Source: Cellvibrio mixtus subsp. mixtus J3-8
GTDB taxonomy: Bacteria; Pseudomonadota; Gammaproteobacteria; Pseudomonadales; Cellvibrionaceae
Assembly (NCBI RefSeq): GCF_000766945.1
Contig: NZ_KN266207.1
Span: 1,016,412-1,080,411, forward strand
Reading direction: 5' to 3'
DNA length: 64,000 bases
The position numbers and the translations under genes were made by a program. How positions within the stretch are numbered: the stretch's first letter is position 1; the number at the start of each line of letters is the position of its first letter. Shown in pieces: positions 43,774 through 54,444 of this stretch. The notes below the pieces were generated by a model, which had not been told where the DNA came from, ran no database searches, and saw only the letters and a list, made by a program, of their open reading frames with translations.

Positions 43774-44197
43774 AAGTTCCTCTTCTAGGCAGGTCTTCAA
43801 TATTGTTTTTTTGTCGGGCTTGTTGTGCTGTGCAGTCGTAGTATTTTTATCTGCTTGGATAACCAAACAAGCTCTCACCGTGTTTTTCATTTATGCGACC
43901 AGACAGGCCCGCCACCTTACCACAATCCGCCGTAAATACCGAAGGCGCTCACAATACTGGAAATGCTTATATCGATAGCTGGAAATAAACCGGCGTAATG
44001 ACTAAAGCCGGTGATTCATGCATTAACAGCTATGATTGCTTAATGTATACTTTGCGCCCGAATTACCGCTCTCTCGCGAGCATCTTTAAGGACGTTTATT
44101 TTTTAAGCGCCCTTTAGCATCCATGATGGCCATGGATAGTCTCCTGAAACAGAGATCCTGTTGATGGAGTAACCCCTACACTAATGAGGATAAAACC
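43774..44197. other. 424-base divergent intergenic region
   Basis: It contains the acnB promoter and about 145 bases of acnB leader. The only frame across it is antisense to the lipoprotein gene's start and is a shadow. Confidence 0.45.
44023..44051 (+). promoter_or_regulatory. Sigma-70 promoter of acnB
   Basis: TTAACA and TATACT, each five of six to consensus, are spaced by exactly 17 bases. The predicted start near 44058 gives a leader of about 140 bases before acnB. Confidence 0.65.
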
Positions 44198-46816
44198 GTG
44201 CTTGAAGCCTATCGTAAACAGGTCGCAGAACGCGCCGCAGAAGGTATCCCGCCAAAACCGTTAAACGCTGAACAAGTTGCCGGGTTGGTTGAGTTACTGA
44301 AGAATCCCCCCGCTGGTGAAAACGAAGTATTACTGGATTTGATCACCAACCGCGTTCCGCCAGGCGTTGATGAAGCCGCCTATGTTAAAGCCGCTTTCCT
44401 AAGCGCGATTCTAAAAGACGAAGCAAGCTCCCCCCTCATTGATAAACCCCTCGCGATTAAACTGCTCGGCATGATGCTCGGCGGCTACAACATCGAACCA
44501 CTGGTAAACCTGCTCGACGACGCCACCCTGGCACCATTGGCTGCCGAAGAACTCAAACACACCTTGCTGATGTTTGATGCATTCCACGACGTGGAAGAAA
44601 AAGTGAAAGCGGGCAATGTCCACGCGAAAGCGCTGATGCAATCCTGGGCCGATGGCGAGTGGTTCACCAGCAAGCCAAAAGTTGCCGAGAGCACCAAGCT
44701 CACCGTATTCAAAGTCACCGGCGAAACCAATACCGATGACCTGTCACCTGCGCCTGATGCCTGGTCACGCCCTGATATCCCCCTGCACGCCCTGGCCATG
44801 TTTAAAATGGCGCGCGACGGCATTACTCCTGATCAACCTGGTTCAATCGGCCCGATCAAACAAATCGAAGCCCTGAAAACCAAAGGTTTCCCATTGGTAT
44901 TTGTGGGCGACGTGGTGGGCACCGGCTCTTCACGCAAGTCAGCGACCAACTCTGTGCTGTGGTTCATCGGTGACGACATTCCCGGTGTACCTAACAAGCG
45001 TACCGGCGGTGTGTGTATCGGTGGCAAAGTCGCCCCGATTTTCTACAACACCATGGAAGACGCTGGCGCATTGGTATTTGAAGCCCCTGTCGACAACCTG
45101 AACATGGGCGATGTGATTGAGATTCGCCCATACGAAGGCAAAATCCTTAACGGCGAAACCGGCGCGGTGATTTCCGAATTTGAATTGAAATCCGATGTAT
45201 TGCTGGACGAAGTTCAAGCCGGCGGCCGTATCCCCCTGATCGTTGGTCGTGGTTTAACCAGCAAAGCGCGTGAATCGCTGGGTTTGCCAGCAAGCGATTT
45301 GTTCCGCTTGCCACAAGCCCCCGCCGATACAGGCAAAGGCTATACCCTCGCGCAAAAAATGGTAGGTAAAGCCTGCGGTACCACCGGTATTCGCCCAGGT
45401 ACTTACTGCGAACCCAAAATGACTACCGTAGGTTCACAGGACACCACCGGTCCAATGACCCGTGACGAATTGAAAGACCTGGCATGCCTTGGCTTCTCTG
45501 CCGATTTGACCATGCAGTCTTTCTGCCACACCGCTGCGTATCCAAAGCCGGTTGATATTGAAACCCAACACACCCTGCCCGACTTCATCATGACCCGCGG
45601 CGGTGTTTCCCTGCGTCCGGGCGACGGTATCATCCACTCATGGTTGAACCGTATGTTGCTGCCTGACACCGTAGGTACCGGTGGCGACTCACACACCCGT
45701 TTCCCGATTGGCATTTCTTTCCCTGCCGGTTCCGGTCTCGTAGCGTTTGCTGCTGCAACTGGTGTTATGCCACTCGATATGCCGGAATCCGTTCTGGTTC
45801 GCTTCAAAGGCGACTTGCAACCCGGTATTACTTTGCGCGATCTGGTTAACGCCATTCCGCTGTATGCAATCAAAGCCGGTTTGCTGACTGTTGAGAAAAA
45901 AGGCAAGAAGAACATTTTCTCTGGCCGCATCCTTGAAGTTGAGGGCCTACCAAACCTGAAAGTAGAACAAGCGTTTGAAATCTCTGACGCATCTGCTGAG
46001 CGCTCCGCTGCTGGCTGTACTATCAAGCTGGACAAAGAACCCATCATTGAATACTTGAAATCCAACATCACCATGCTGCGCTGGATGATTGAACAAGGTT
46101 ACGGCGATGTTCGTACCATTGAACGTCGTGCACGCAAAATGGAAGAGTGGCTGGCCAATCCGGTATTGATGGAAGCAGATGCGGATGCGGAATACGCGGC
46201 GATTATCGACATCGATCTGGCCGATATCAAAGAACCAATTCTCGCTTGTCCGAACGACCCTGACGATGTGAAAGTCTTGTCCGACGTACAAGGTGCGAAA
46301 ATCGATGAAGTATTCATTGGTTCTTGTATGACCAACATTGGTCACTTCCGCGCTGCCGGTAAATTGTTGGCTGCAACCAAAGATGCATTAACCACTCGCC
46401 TGTGGATTGCACCACCAACAAAAATGGACGCGCACCAATTGATGGAAGAAGGTTATTACAGCATTTATGGTGTTAAAGGTGCCCGTACCGAAATGCCAGG
46501 TTGTTCATTGTGTATGGGTAACCAGGCGCGTGTAGCCAGCAATTCAACTGTGGTATCTACCTCCACACGCAACTTCCCTAACCGTTTGGGTGAAGGTGCA
46601 AATGTATACCTGGCATCTGCCGAATTAGCGGCAATCGCTGCGGTACTCGGCAAATTACCAACGCCTGAGGAATACCTGAACTACGCACAGAAGATCGACA
46701 GCATGTCTGCTGACATTTATCGTTACCTCAACTTCAACGAAATTGAAAGCTATCAAAACGCAGCCAATGAAGGGAAGCGTATTGCAGCGGTAGAAATCCA
46801 GACTGTTGCAATATAA
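44198..46816 (+). CDS. acnB: Aconitate hydratase B
   Basis: An 872-residue TCA-cycle enzyme (E. coli AcnB is 865). It has the N-terminal HEAT-like domain [21 protein letters not shown], the swivelling domain with [14 protein letters not shown], and the [4Fe-4S] cluster Cys residues in [12 protein letters not shown] and [33 protein letters not shown] is a near-exact family signature. The start is a GTG with TGAGGA upstream, so the gene has a weak initiation codon. AcnB apo-protein regulates mRNAs in E. coli; whether it does so here is unknown. A strong terminator follows. Confidence 0.97.
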   Translation: MLEAYRKQVAERAAEGIPPKPLNAEQVAGLVELLKNPPAGENEVLLDLITNRVPPGVDEAAYVKAAFLSAILKDEASSPLIDKPLAIKLLGMMLGGYNIEPLVNLLDDATLAPLAAEELKHTLLMFDAFHDVEEKVKAGNVHAKALMQSWADGEWFTSKPKVAESTKLTVFKVTGETNTDDLSPAPDAWSRPDIPLHALAMFKMARDGITPDQPGSIGPIKQIEALKTKGFPLVFVGDVVGTGSSRKSATNSVLWFIGDDIPGVPNKRTGGVCIGGKVAPIFYNTMEDAGALVFEAPVDNLNMGDVIEIRPYEGKILNGETGAVISEFELKSDVLLDEVQAGGRIPLIVGRGLTSKARESLGLPASDLFRLPQAPADTGKGYTLAQKMVGKACGTTGIRPGTYCEPKMTTVGSQDTTGPMTRDELKDLACLGFSADLTMQSFCHTAAYPKPVDIETQHTLPDFIMTRGGVSLRPGDGIIHSWLNRMLLPDTVGTGGDSHTRFPIGISFPAGSGLVAFAAATGVMPLDMPESVLVRFKGDLQPGITLRDLVNAIPLYAIKAGLLTVEKKGKKNIFSGRILEVEGLPNLKVEQAFEISDASAERSAAGCTIKLDKEPIIEYLKSNITMLRWMIEQGYGDVRTIERRARKMEEWLANPVLMEADADAEYAAIIDIDLADIKEPILACPNDPDDVKVLSDVQGAKIDEVFIGSCMTNIGHFRAAGKLLAATKDALTTRLWIAPPTKMDAHQLMEEGYYSIYGVKGARTEMPGCSLCMGNQARVASNSTVVSTSTRNFPNRLGEGANVYLASAELAAIAAVLGKLPTPEEYLNYAQKIDSMSADIYRYLNFNEIESYQNAANEGKRIAAVEIQTVAI

Positions 46817-46844
46817 TTCGAAGTTGCTGTAATCAAGCTCCAAT

Positions 46845-46876
46845 AAAAAAGCCCGCACTAAAAAGCGGGTTTTTTT
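46845..46876. terminator. Bidirectional terminator after acnB
   Basis: A6-GCCCGC and GCGGG-T8 form a short GC stem with an A-rich loop (ACTAAAAA), 29 bases after the stop. Confidence 0.88.
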
Positions 46877-46932
46877 ATTGGGCATTTATTTATTACCAAC
46901 AGTGGCACAATGAAATATATTACGGATTTGTA

Positions 46933-47820
46933 TTACCAATGAGCTGCATAAATATCATCAAAGCCGGGTACTTTTATAATTTCACAGCCCACACTTTTTA
47001 AAAAAATTCGCTGCCCCAATGAAATTTCTTTTCCTGCATATACATACCAGGCATTACATTTTCGTGCAGGAAACGCTTTGAAATATTTGGCCCGCTCAAT
47101 CAGCAACCACCGCAAAAACACTTCCGAAGTGTCCAGCCCCAGGCCAACAAAGAGTAAATCGCGATGAAAGATACAATCCAGCCAGGTATTGCGGCCATTC
47201 CATTCACCGTGGTTGGCTTCCGCAAACAAACGCCCCTTATTTCCCTTATGAATCAACGTGCGCGCACGCTCTACAGAACCCATATAGTGGCTCAATCCAA
47301 GGCGAATACTGCGCGAATAACGTTGGATGCCGTTGATATGCCAGATAGCAAATTCTTTTGTCGGATCACTGATTCGACGCGCTGCAAAATAACTGGCCCA
47401 CGGATAAAAGTCGGTAAAACTCATCGCATCCCAATGATGCAACGACAGGTTTGCAGCATCAGAAAGCGTTTCATCAAAATTAGTGGTAAGTATCGGGCAC
47501 TCATTATTTTTTGCCCACTCGACAAGTGATCGGTGATGGGGTTTAACTTGCCAGCCTTGCATTAAATTACAAAATTCTTTCTGTAAATTTTTTTCCTTTT
47601 TTGTGCTACTTAAATCCAGTGCATCGTAAAATTCTGTGAGCGAAATACCGAGCGGAATATCTTTGGGGTCATCATTTGTATGCTTCTCCCATAAACCGAG
47701 CAACATTGAATCCCACGAATTTAAACCAATATCACTATTGTAACGGTTAATACCATTGCCAATTACGAGAGCAATACTCTTGTTATGTATTTGCAATATA
47801 TCCTTTAACGGGCTTGTCAT
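46933..47820 (-). CDS. SIR2-like domain protein
   Basis: A 295-residue soluble protein with a divergent SIR2 (sirtuin-like) fold. Residues 17-26 (ALVIGNGINR) correspond to the NAD-binding glycine loop. CPILTTNFDETL near 109-119 matches the T-x-N-hydrophobic-D motif. IWHINGIQR (His161) occupies the catalytic His-x-x-Gly place, and LLFVGLGLDTSE near 222-233 is the second nucleotide loop. SIR2-like proteins of this type often deplete NAD in phage defence, usually with a partner domain; here it is a lone domain with no evident partner. It is 48 bases downstream of a GT-C-like membrane gene on the same strand. Confidence 0.75.
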   Translation of the reverse strand: MTSPLKDILQIHNKSIALVIGNGINRYNSDIGLNSWDSMLLGLWEKHTNDDPKDIPLGISLTEFYDALDLSSTKKEKNLQKEFCNLMQGWQVKPHHRSLVEWAKNNECPILTTNFDETLSDAANLSLHHWDAMSFTDFYPWASYFAARRISDPTKEFAIWHINGIQRYSRSIRLGLSHYMGSVERARTLIHKGNKGRLFAEANHGEWNGRNTWLDCIFHRDLLFVGLGLDTSEVFLRWLLIERAKYFKAFPARKCNAWYVYAGKEISLGQRIFLKSVGCEIIKVPGFDDIYAAHW

Positions 47821-47868
47821 GGCTGTTGTGTCCTGACGATTGGAGTTTTGAAATTATAGCCGATATAT

Positions 47869-49275
47869 TTATTCGCAAATTTTCCATTCAAAATCTCCCG
47901 CTGGGTTTTGTACCAAACGTTTTTTAACGTTACTCACACATTGCCCGCCCAATACAATCTGGTCGATGGGAACTCCCAGGCGCCAGGATAACCCCATAAC
48001 ACCAATAGCCGCGAATTGATGCTCATTAGTCACCGTCACCACCAATGGCAATTCAATAGGTTGTGATTTTATCCATTGGATTTGCTGTTCAGCCCAATAT
48101 GCCCGACCAATTATTGCCGGATAATCTACCGAGCGAGTTCCCTGAATTGCAGCCAACGATGAAATCCCTATTAATATCAAACCAACTTCCAATTGGTTTG
48201 ACTTTATTAACGCATGTGTAATCAATAACAACGGGAATATTACTGCAACAGCAGCATAATATTCATAGGCTTGATTAGCCAATACAAAATAAGGGCCATA
48301 CGCAACAACAATGAAAGCCAGTGCTGCACACCATTGAATCCATTTAAGTTCCGGCTTTAATGCACGCACACTAATCCAATAAAGTATACATAGTGGAATA
48401 AAACATGCGATGGCCCAAACAACGCCTAACAACCGTTGCTCCAACACAATCATGCGCAAAGCTTCACGCGGAATATTGAATAGCCATGCCAGGAAACTGA
48501 ATGAATTGATTATTAAATTTTTTCCTGCGGTAATTCCGTAAGCGGAGTGGCGATTGGGCGTAAATTCTTGATAGAAATACAACCACACTAAACAAATAAC
48601 TACACAAACAAGCCAGATAATAATTTCGCCTGCCCTGAATTGCTGCTTACCTTGCAAAAAAATCGCCATAATCACGACTAATAACGGAATTAAAATAGCG
48701 ACTTCCTTGCTAAATAACGAAAGGAGTTGCAGCAACGGCAAACAAACCAGCCCGAGCAACCGTTGCCAACCATGTAGCGTTGGTACAACAATCCAAACGG
48801 TTAATGTGACACAGAGAAAAAATACCAATACCGGGCTATTCATCGCCGATACCCAATGCAAAGGCAAATAGCTCGCCACATGCACCGCATGCATCGTAGT
48901 CACAATAACCGCATGCATAATAGGATTCTGCCAACGCATTATTACCGCAATCTGGTAAACAAACCCCGCTACGGCCGCTGCAGAAAACAAACACAACAGC
49001 CACGAAAATAAATGCGCGTAGAGTAAATTCCCATGGAGCAACTCCTCTACTACACGCCACCCGGTATCCATACTTAAAGGTCGCCAAAAACCGGTTTCTG
49101 ACGGGGTGATAAATGGTAACCACCAGGAGTTATTGTTTAGATGGGATTCTCGGGCCTGGTTGAGAAAAAAATAATCATCGCCCCACCAGGGAATAAACAA
49201 GGAAGGAAGCCATAAAAGAATAGCGAAGCCAACAAATAATCCTATTGTTAAACGATGGCTTTTTGAAATTGACAA
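47869..49275 (-). CDS. Polytopic membrane protein, GT-C glycosyltransferase-like
   Basis: A 468-residue protein with about ten transmembrane helices. After the first helix comes WWGDDYFFLNQAR, an acidic pair at the place where GT-C enzymes have their catalytic Asp, and then GFWRPLS. A soluble periplasmic C-terminal segment of about 80 residues has two Cys (GGQCVSN, KICE). This resembles bacterial PMT/ArnT-like or O-antigen-type transferases, but no family can be fixed. It may be co-transcribed with the SIR2-like gene. Confidence 0.55.
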   Translation of the reverse strand: MSISKSHRLTIGLFVGFAILLWLPSLFIPWWGDDYFFLNQARESHLNNNSWWLPFITPSETGFWRPLSMDTGWRVVEELLHGNLLYAHLFSWLLCLFSAAAVAGFVYQIAVIMRWQNPIMHAVIVTTMHAVHVASYLPLHWVSAMNSPVLVFFLCVTLTVWIVVPTLHGWQRLLGLVCLPLLQLLSLFSKEVAILIPLLVVIMAIFLQGKQQFRAGEIIIWLVCVVICLVWLYFYQEFTPNRHSAYGITAGKNLIINSFSFLAWLFNIPREALRMIVLEQRLLGVVWAIACFIPLCILYWISVRALKPELKWIQWCAALAFIVVAYGPYFVLANQAYEYYAAVAVIFPLLLITHALIKSNQLEVGLILIGISSLAAIQGTRSVDYPAIIGRAYWAEQQIQWIKSQPIELPLVVTVTNEHQFAAIGVMGLSWRLGVPIDQIVLGGQCVSNVKKRLVQNPAGDFEWKICE

Positions 49276-49402
49276 AATAAAAACCTTAAACTTAAAAACC
49301 AGCCATAAATCCCGTATCTGCGATATGGATCAACCCAATTCAACGCTTGAGTGCATGGAAGCATCACTATTGTTCACGCCAACTCACAAGCTGCTCTCCC
49401 CT

Positions 49403-50809
49403 TTATAGCGTTTTTTCAACAGACATCTGCTTTACCAATCTCAAGGCAACCAGCACTAAAACGCCAACAGCAAGCATCAAAATCGCCCAGAACAATATAG
49501 TTTTCCAGCTCACCTGCAAACCATGGCGGGCAAATGAACTCATAGCTGGTTTTAATTCAGTGAAATTTGCTTGCACCCATTGAATTTTTTTTCCGCTGAT
49601 TAATTGCGAAAAAACCTGCGCACTGGTGTTTTGTTTGTATTGGGCGGGGTCAGTTTCTATAGCAATGTTAAAAGGTGCTGAATTATTGGCAATAAATTGC
49701 AATGTTTCTGGTTGATGATGAAATACTATAACTGGCGCAGCCTTGGTGCGAATGAATTCATTTAACTCAACGCGCCACTGTGTATCACTATTATTATTTA
49801 CGGTGATCGCATCACTTTGTTGCCACTCATTACCAACCTGGGCATTAAACCAAATGCCTTGATGAACCAATTGCCAGGGTTGTTTATCTGAACTGCGCGA
49901 GAAAATACGAACAACATCGCCATACATTATTGAGCCTAATTCGATACCCAATCGCGATACGGGAGCAATATCATCGCGAGTAAATTCCCACGCAGCAACA
50001 GATACACCAGGTGCGCGATCGCCAGTAAGCAACACAGATTCTTGTTCATCAGCCAGTTCGCCAGTAACTTTCCAACTGTCAACAACAGGCGTTGCAGCAA
50101 CCTTTTCAGTATTTTCCAGTGTAATACCGGTGAGTTGCAATTTTTCGCCACCACGCAAAAACTTCAATCGCACGTAGGCATATTGCATTTCAGTTAAATT
50201 TAAATTGATTTTATTACGCACCAATTTTTGGCCATCTTTTTGTAGCTGTGCCAATGTGGCCTGGGTTATGTTTGACCAATTGGTTAAATCATTAGTACCA
50301 CTTACTTGCACTTCCAAATATTGGTTGGTCTCATTTACTTGCCAATCAACTATTAATTTGTCGGCCCGGGCTCTCGTATCACTCAAATCTACTACAAAAA
50401 AATCGATCGGTGCACTTTTATCCAGCAGTTGTTCATTGACTGTTTTTTCTACGCTCACAGAAATTTCATTAGCATCCAGTTTTATTGAGGCACTACTGAG
50501 TGCTAATAAAGTTTCCGGAGGAGCGCCCACGGCCACGGGGAAAAAATGCAATGGTGAGTGTTGAACCTGCTCCTTAACCGGATGTGCAGAACCAATCCGA
50601 TAAGGTAATTTATTACCTTGTTGATCAGTAACGACCAGATCATTGAGTTTTGAATCAGCGGCGTAACGATAAATGTCATGAGTGAGAGTTGTTTGTAAAT
50701 AGGTTCCGGCAGGTTGGTCAATTTGATAGACAGGAATTACTTCCGCCGTCGCCACAACACTGGCACAGAAGAAAAAGCCGCCAAGAAGATAATTTTTAAT
50801 ACGCATCAT
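49403..50809 (-). CDS. DUF3999 family protein
   Basis: A 468-residue exported protein. It has a signal peptide (YLLGGFFFCASVVATAEV, cleaved near residue 22), a large periplasmic beta-rich domain and one C-terminal transmembrane helix (FWAILMLAVGVLVLVALRLV) with a short basic tail. The sequence pattern, including the YRIGSAHPVKEQ and VDWQVNETNQYLEVQVSGTNDL segments, fits DUF3999. That family is usually found next to DUF2339 genes, as here (61 bases upstream on the same strand). The function is unknown; a periplasmic partner of the large membrane protein is the natural inference. Confidence 0.75.
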   Translation of the reverse strand: MMRIKNYLLGGFFFCASVVATAEVIPVYQIDQPAGTYLQTTLTHDIYRYAADSKLNDLVVTDQQGNKLPYRIGSAHPVKEQVQHSPLHFFPVAVGAPPETLLALSSASIKLDANEISVSVEKTVNEQLLDKSAPIDFFVVDLSDTRARADKLIVDWQVNETNQYLEVQVSGTNDLTNWSNITQATLAQLQKDGQKLVRNKINLNLTEMQYAYVRLKFLRGGEKLQLTGITLENTEKVAATPVVDSWKVTGELADEQESVLLTGDRAPGVSVAAWEFTRDDIAPVSRLGIELGSIMYGDVVRIFSRSSDKQPWQLVHQGIWFNAQVGNEWQQSDAITVNNNSDTQWRVELNEFIRTKAAPVIVFHHQPETLQFIANNSAPFNIAIETDPAQYKQNTSAQVFSQLISGKKIQWVQANFTELKPAMSSFARHGLQVSWKTILFWAILMLAVGVLVLVALRLVKQMSVEKTL

Positions 50810-50870
50810 TCAATTACACACCTCAAAAAAATTGAGCCAATGACTCAAAAGTCATTAGCCCAGGATTACC

Positions 50871-53726
50871 TTATTGCTCAGACAACTCATTTACGGATTT
50901 GTTTTTTGCCGGAATTGGCGATAAATAACCAATCAGCAACATCAAACCACCGACCACCATAAAGGACACAATCCTGGCCAATGTGCCGGTGCCAGTCAGG
51001 TCCTTTGTGAACAGTTTTATTAGCACCAAAGCCAATAAACCTGCGCCTATCATCCATAGCTCTCGCATTTTGATTCGACGCGAAATATTCATAACAACAA
51101 GTGCGCAAACAGCCCAGAGAATAGAGAGTGCCATCTGTACTACAACTGAATCCCACAGGATGTAGGGCACGTAATCGATCTCGGCATACTGATGAACTGC
51201 CCTTAGCAGAACTACATTGATCCAGATAAATCCGGGAATACCAATTAACCCGTAACGCAATTTAGCAGGCGCTTTATCCAAACCAATAAAACCACGTTTT
51301 ATTGCATATCCAAAAATTAATAATACGGCGGCCTGGGCTAAATCCAGCGGATTTAATACTGGCAAGTAAAATTGATTGGTTATACCCGAGTAACTACACG
51401 CATAAATGAACCACAGTAACAAGAAGAATATGAGAGGAGCAGGAATAAGATTTTTATAATCGGCAATGTATTGTGCGAAAGGCCACAACGTAGTTCTTAC
51501 AAAATATAAAAGCGCTATTAACGGCACAACCAAACAGGTAAACCATAATACAGCAGCCGCAGTACCGTACCATTGCAACTCCTGTTGCCAATAACTTGCT
51601 TCCCAATAAACCAAACTAAATATAAACCAGGCAGTCAATACATGATAAACACTTAACAGCCCATTCCCCCCCTGCCCTGCGCGTCGCCATAGAAAACGAT
51701 ATTGTACCGCGGCAAATATTATCCATGCCAATAGCCCCCAACGCTGCGTCGGATAAACATCGTAACCAATAAATAATCCTTCACCGAAATTAATCATTGC
51801 CAACAGCACCGCAAGTGGCAATAACCAAAAACCAATGCGGGATAATTGCATCCATTGAATTTTTACACTGAGTATTAATAAAGCTGCTGTTGAAAGTGCC
51901 AAAAATAAAATGAGTGATGGAAAGTGTTGCTCACCCGGCACATGTTTATTAATTTCAATATAGCCCGCTACTAACCACCAGAACCAGCCTATTACCATTG
52001 TTAAATCGGTAAGCGCGCGATCAAAGCGATTCACGTTTTCCGCAAAACTGGTTAGCAACCAGGAGACGCATAATGCAGAGGCAGAGAGAATAAGCAGGCC
52101 AATAAAATCTCCACTAACAATGGGTGTTTCACCGGCATCAATACCATGACTCACTAATGAAACCGCAGCAGCAAGGTGCAATAAATAACCAGCAAGACGC
52201 GGCAGGAAACGTTGCTGGCGCAGACCAACCCAAATTAAACCCGCAGCCTCTAACGCCCAGGTTGCAGAAGTCCATTGTGCGTCCAGCGCGAGGGGAATAG
52301 TTAATGTTGCAAAAGCAATTCCAAGAGCAATAAATGATTCAATTAACACACGGTGAGTTTGCTGGTATTTGGCCCAGAGCACGCGCGCTAGCATGATATA
52401 AATGATTGCAAGAATTAACGCACTGATTGCCAAACCGTATTCGGTATGTTTTAGCAATGCGGTTTGCAGGCCAAATCCAACAATTGGTAGACCGAACACT
52501 AAACTACCATCAACCAATCCCTTTAAATTTGGCAGCTGTTTGAGCGAGAACAACACAGATACAGTTAAATAAAGCGCAAAAAATGCGAGCAAGAATGGTT
52601 GCGTACTCGCATACAAATGCGGTTCGTATTTTAAAATACCCCACGCAGACGTAATCACAAAGGTAAAAACAAAACCAACCCAATTTAACAATCGCCATGT
52701 TTTGAACCAGGCTATCGCGAGAATACCGAAATTCAATAACAGATAAAAACCAAATAAACCTACATGATTGCCGGAACCATCCGACGTTAATATAGGAGCC
52801 AGGAAACCTCCCGCCGTTGCCATCAACGCAAGCACTTGCGCATTTTGTAAAACCGCGAGAATGACACCCAGTACAACAATAATAAACATCAATCCAAATG
52901 CGATGCCGGCTGGCATTAGCGCATACATTTTTGCAGCGGCAAATACAGTAAGGTAAAGTGCAGCAATACCACCACCTTGCAATACCAAACCATAACCTCC
53001 GGTCCTTGTACGGGTTTTCCAACCCAGGCCAATTAATGCAATAGCAATTGCAGCAACAGTAGCCATCCTCAACTCAAGAGGCAACAGGCCTTGATTGGAA
53101 GCGTACTTCACCAGAAAGCTCAAACCAAAAAAAATTACCACCATACCTATGCGTACAATGGGATTGCCCTCGGTAAAAAAACGACGCACATAATCCACTG
53201 CTGTTTCAATAGGATTAGGCTGCGTTGGTTTCGCTTGTTGATGGATAGAAATTTGCGACCTGGAAACAGGGTCAGATTTTATTTGATCTTTAGGTGATGC
53301 AGATTCCGAGGTAGTTGCTAACGCAGGCGATTCCAACACCTTATCGCTAATCGATAACTCTGCAGGTTGAACTTCCGGGGGTAATTCTATTCCATGCGCC
53401 TTTAAACGTTCAGCTAATGGAATTCGCGCTGCTGATGGAGAAATATTTTGTGGCGAAGCTGCTTGTACATTATCAGTCGGTTGAGGATGTGCTCCTGCAC
53501 TTACGTTAGTATTGGGTTGTGCTACTTGTGTCATCAGGTGACCTTGTATTTTCTGTTGCTCTTGCAATAGATTGAGATCACGCTCCAGACGATTCACTTT
53601 ACTATTCATTTGCGAAACTTTGGCGATTAAAAACCCCAAAGCTCCGCCGATAAACCAGCCTCCACCGGGGAACGCAATTCCCCCAATGACTATTCCCAGC
53701 AATGTAAAAATTATCAGCAGTACCAT
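50871..53726 (-). CDS. DUF2339 large polytopic membrane protein
   Basis: A 951-residue protein. Two short hydrophobic segments at the N terminus (IFTLLGIVIGGIAFPGGGWF) are followed by a coiled coil (MNSKVNRLERDLNLLQEQQK, about 42-62) and a Pro/Gln/Ser-rich linker (about 65-170). About 25 closely spaced transmembrane helices make up the rest. The motif NPIVRIGMVVIFFGLSFLVKYA at the start of the helical part is typical of DUF2339. The role is unknown, with envelope assembly or transport suggested only by topology. It lies 19 bases downstream of the DUF4230-like gene. Confidence 0.8.
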   Translation of the reverse strand: MVLLIIFTLLGIVIGGIAFPGGGWFIGGALGFLIAKVSQMNSKVNRLERDLNLLQEQQKIQGHLMTQVAQPNTNVSAGAHPQPTDNVQAASPQNISPSAARIPLAERLKAHGIELPPEVQPAELSISDKVLESPALATTSESASPKDQIKSDPVSRSQISIHQQAKPTQPNPIETAVDYVRRFFTEGNPIVRIGMVVIFFGLSFLVKYASNQGLLPLELRMATVAAIAIALIGLGWKTRTRTGGYGLVLQGGGIAALYLTVFAAAKMYALMPAGIAFGLMFIIVVLGVILAVLQNAQVLALMATAGGFLAPILTSDGSGNHVGLFGFYLLLNFGILAIAWFKTWRLLNWVGFVFTFVITSAWGILKYEPHLYASTQPFLLAFFALYLTVSVLFSLKQLPNLKGLVDGSLVFGLPIVGFGLQTALLKHTEYGLAISALILAIIYIMLARVLWAKYQQTHRVLIESFIALGIAFATLTIPLALDAQWTSATWALEAAGLIWVGLRQQRFLPRLAGYLLHLAAAVSLVSHGIDAGETPIVSGDFIGLLILSASALCVSWLLTSFAENVNRFDRALTDLTMVIGWFWWLVAGYIEINKHVPGEQHFPSLILFLALSTAALLILSVKIQWMQLSRIGFWLLPLAVLLAMINFGEGLFIGYDVYPTQRWGLLAWIIFAAVQYRFLWRRAGQGGNGLLSVYHVLTAWFIFSLVYWEASYWQQELQWYGTAAAVLWFTCLVVPLIALLYFVRTTLWPFAQYIADYKNLIPAPLIFFLLLWFIYACSYSGITNQFYLPVLNPLDLAQAAVLLIFGYAIKRGFIGLDKAPAKLRYGLIGIPGFIWINVVLLRAVHQYAEIDYVPYILWDSVVVQMALSILWAVCALVVMNISRRIKMRELWMIGAGLLALVLIKLFTKDLTGTGTLARIVSFMVVGGLMLLIGYLSPIPAKNKSVNELSEQ

Positions 53727-53745
53727 GAAGAATCCCTGTTAGCAA

Positions 53746-54375
53746 TTATTGTTTGTTGTCCCCAACGATGACTTGAACTGTTTTTAACGGCTCCAGTACT
53801 TTCTCGTGCTCCAATTGCCAACCGACGGATGCACAAAGTTGCTGCATCATCAATTCAATTTGTTGTTGGGCTATTTGTGGCAATTCACTTTGGCTGGCTT
53901 TTTCCTGCATCAATTTTTTGGCTTCCGAGAGAATTTCAGTGTAATCCTCGTTATCAAATTTATTTAATAATCCCTGGTTGAGATCGTAGAAGGTATAATC
54001 TGTATCAATAGAAAGAATTTCTGCCTCAGCAAAATGCTCGACCACTAATTTACGATTCAAATGATCACGCCGGAAGCGCATCTTTGCAAAATCAAAACCC
54101 ACCGAGACTTTCGCCTTGGCAACCACTAATGCCTTGCTGTTCGTTTTGAAAATACCGAAAAAATCTTTTTTGGTATTATGATCATAAATTTCAGTAAAAA
54201 AACCTTCGGCTAAAACAACTTTAAAGACTTTCTCAATCCGCTCTAACAAAACCTGGGATTCAACCGTTGCATCCTGGTTACTTTTATTAATTTTTTTAGC
54301 GTAATACCAGCCAAAACCTTGCCAGGAAACAAATGCACCAAGCAACAAAGCCAAAAAGAATAAAAAGACATCCAT
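53746..54375 (-). CDS. DUF4230-like membrane-anchored protein
   Basis: A 209-residue protein with an N-terminal transmembrane anchor (FLFFLALLLGAFVSWQGFGWYY) and a soluble domain. LLERIEKVFKVVLAEGFFTEIYDH, KALVVAKAKVSVGFDFAKMRF and LVVEHFAEAEILSIDTDYTFYDL are the elements I associate with DUF4230. It is first of a tight three-gene set with DUF2339 and DUF3999 on the minus strand. The assignment is from memory of the pattern and is moderate. Function unknown. Confidence 0.6.
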   Translation of the reverse strand: MDVFLFFLALLLGAFVSWQGFGWYYAKKINKSNQDATVESQVLLERIEKVFKVVLAEGFFTEIYDHNTKKDFFGIFKTNSKALVVAKAKVSVGFDFAKMRFRRDHLNRKLVVEHFAEAEILSIDTDYTFYDLNQGLLNKFDNEDYTEILSEAKKLMQEKASQSELPQIAQQQIELMMQQLCASVGWQLEHEKVLEPLKTVQVIVGDNKQ

Positions 54376-54444
54376 ATAATTATTTACCGGGAGCTAGACT
54401 GATCGTGATTTTTAATGTTGGATAATGGTATTCCAATAAAGCCG

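Noticed and set aside
43774..43890. 39-residue N-terminal extension of the SMP-30-type lipoprotein
   Set aside because: It would hide the signal peptide; the internal ATG has a good ribosome binding site and begins a proper lipoprotein signal.
45403..46074. Long open frame antisense to acnB (223 codons)
   Set aside because: It lies wholly inside acnB on the other strand, is rich in Ser/Arg/Pro as expected of a shadow frame, and has no ribosome binding site.
52510..53022. Cys/Tyr-rich frame inside the DUF2339 gene
   Set aside because: It is a same-strand shadow of a Leu/Ile-rich membrane gene in another frame.
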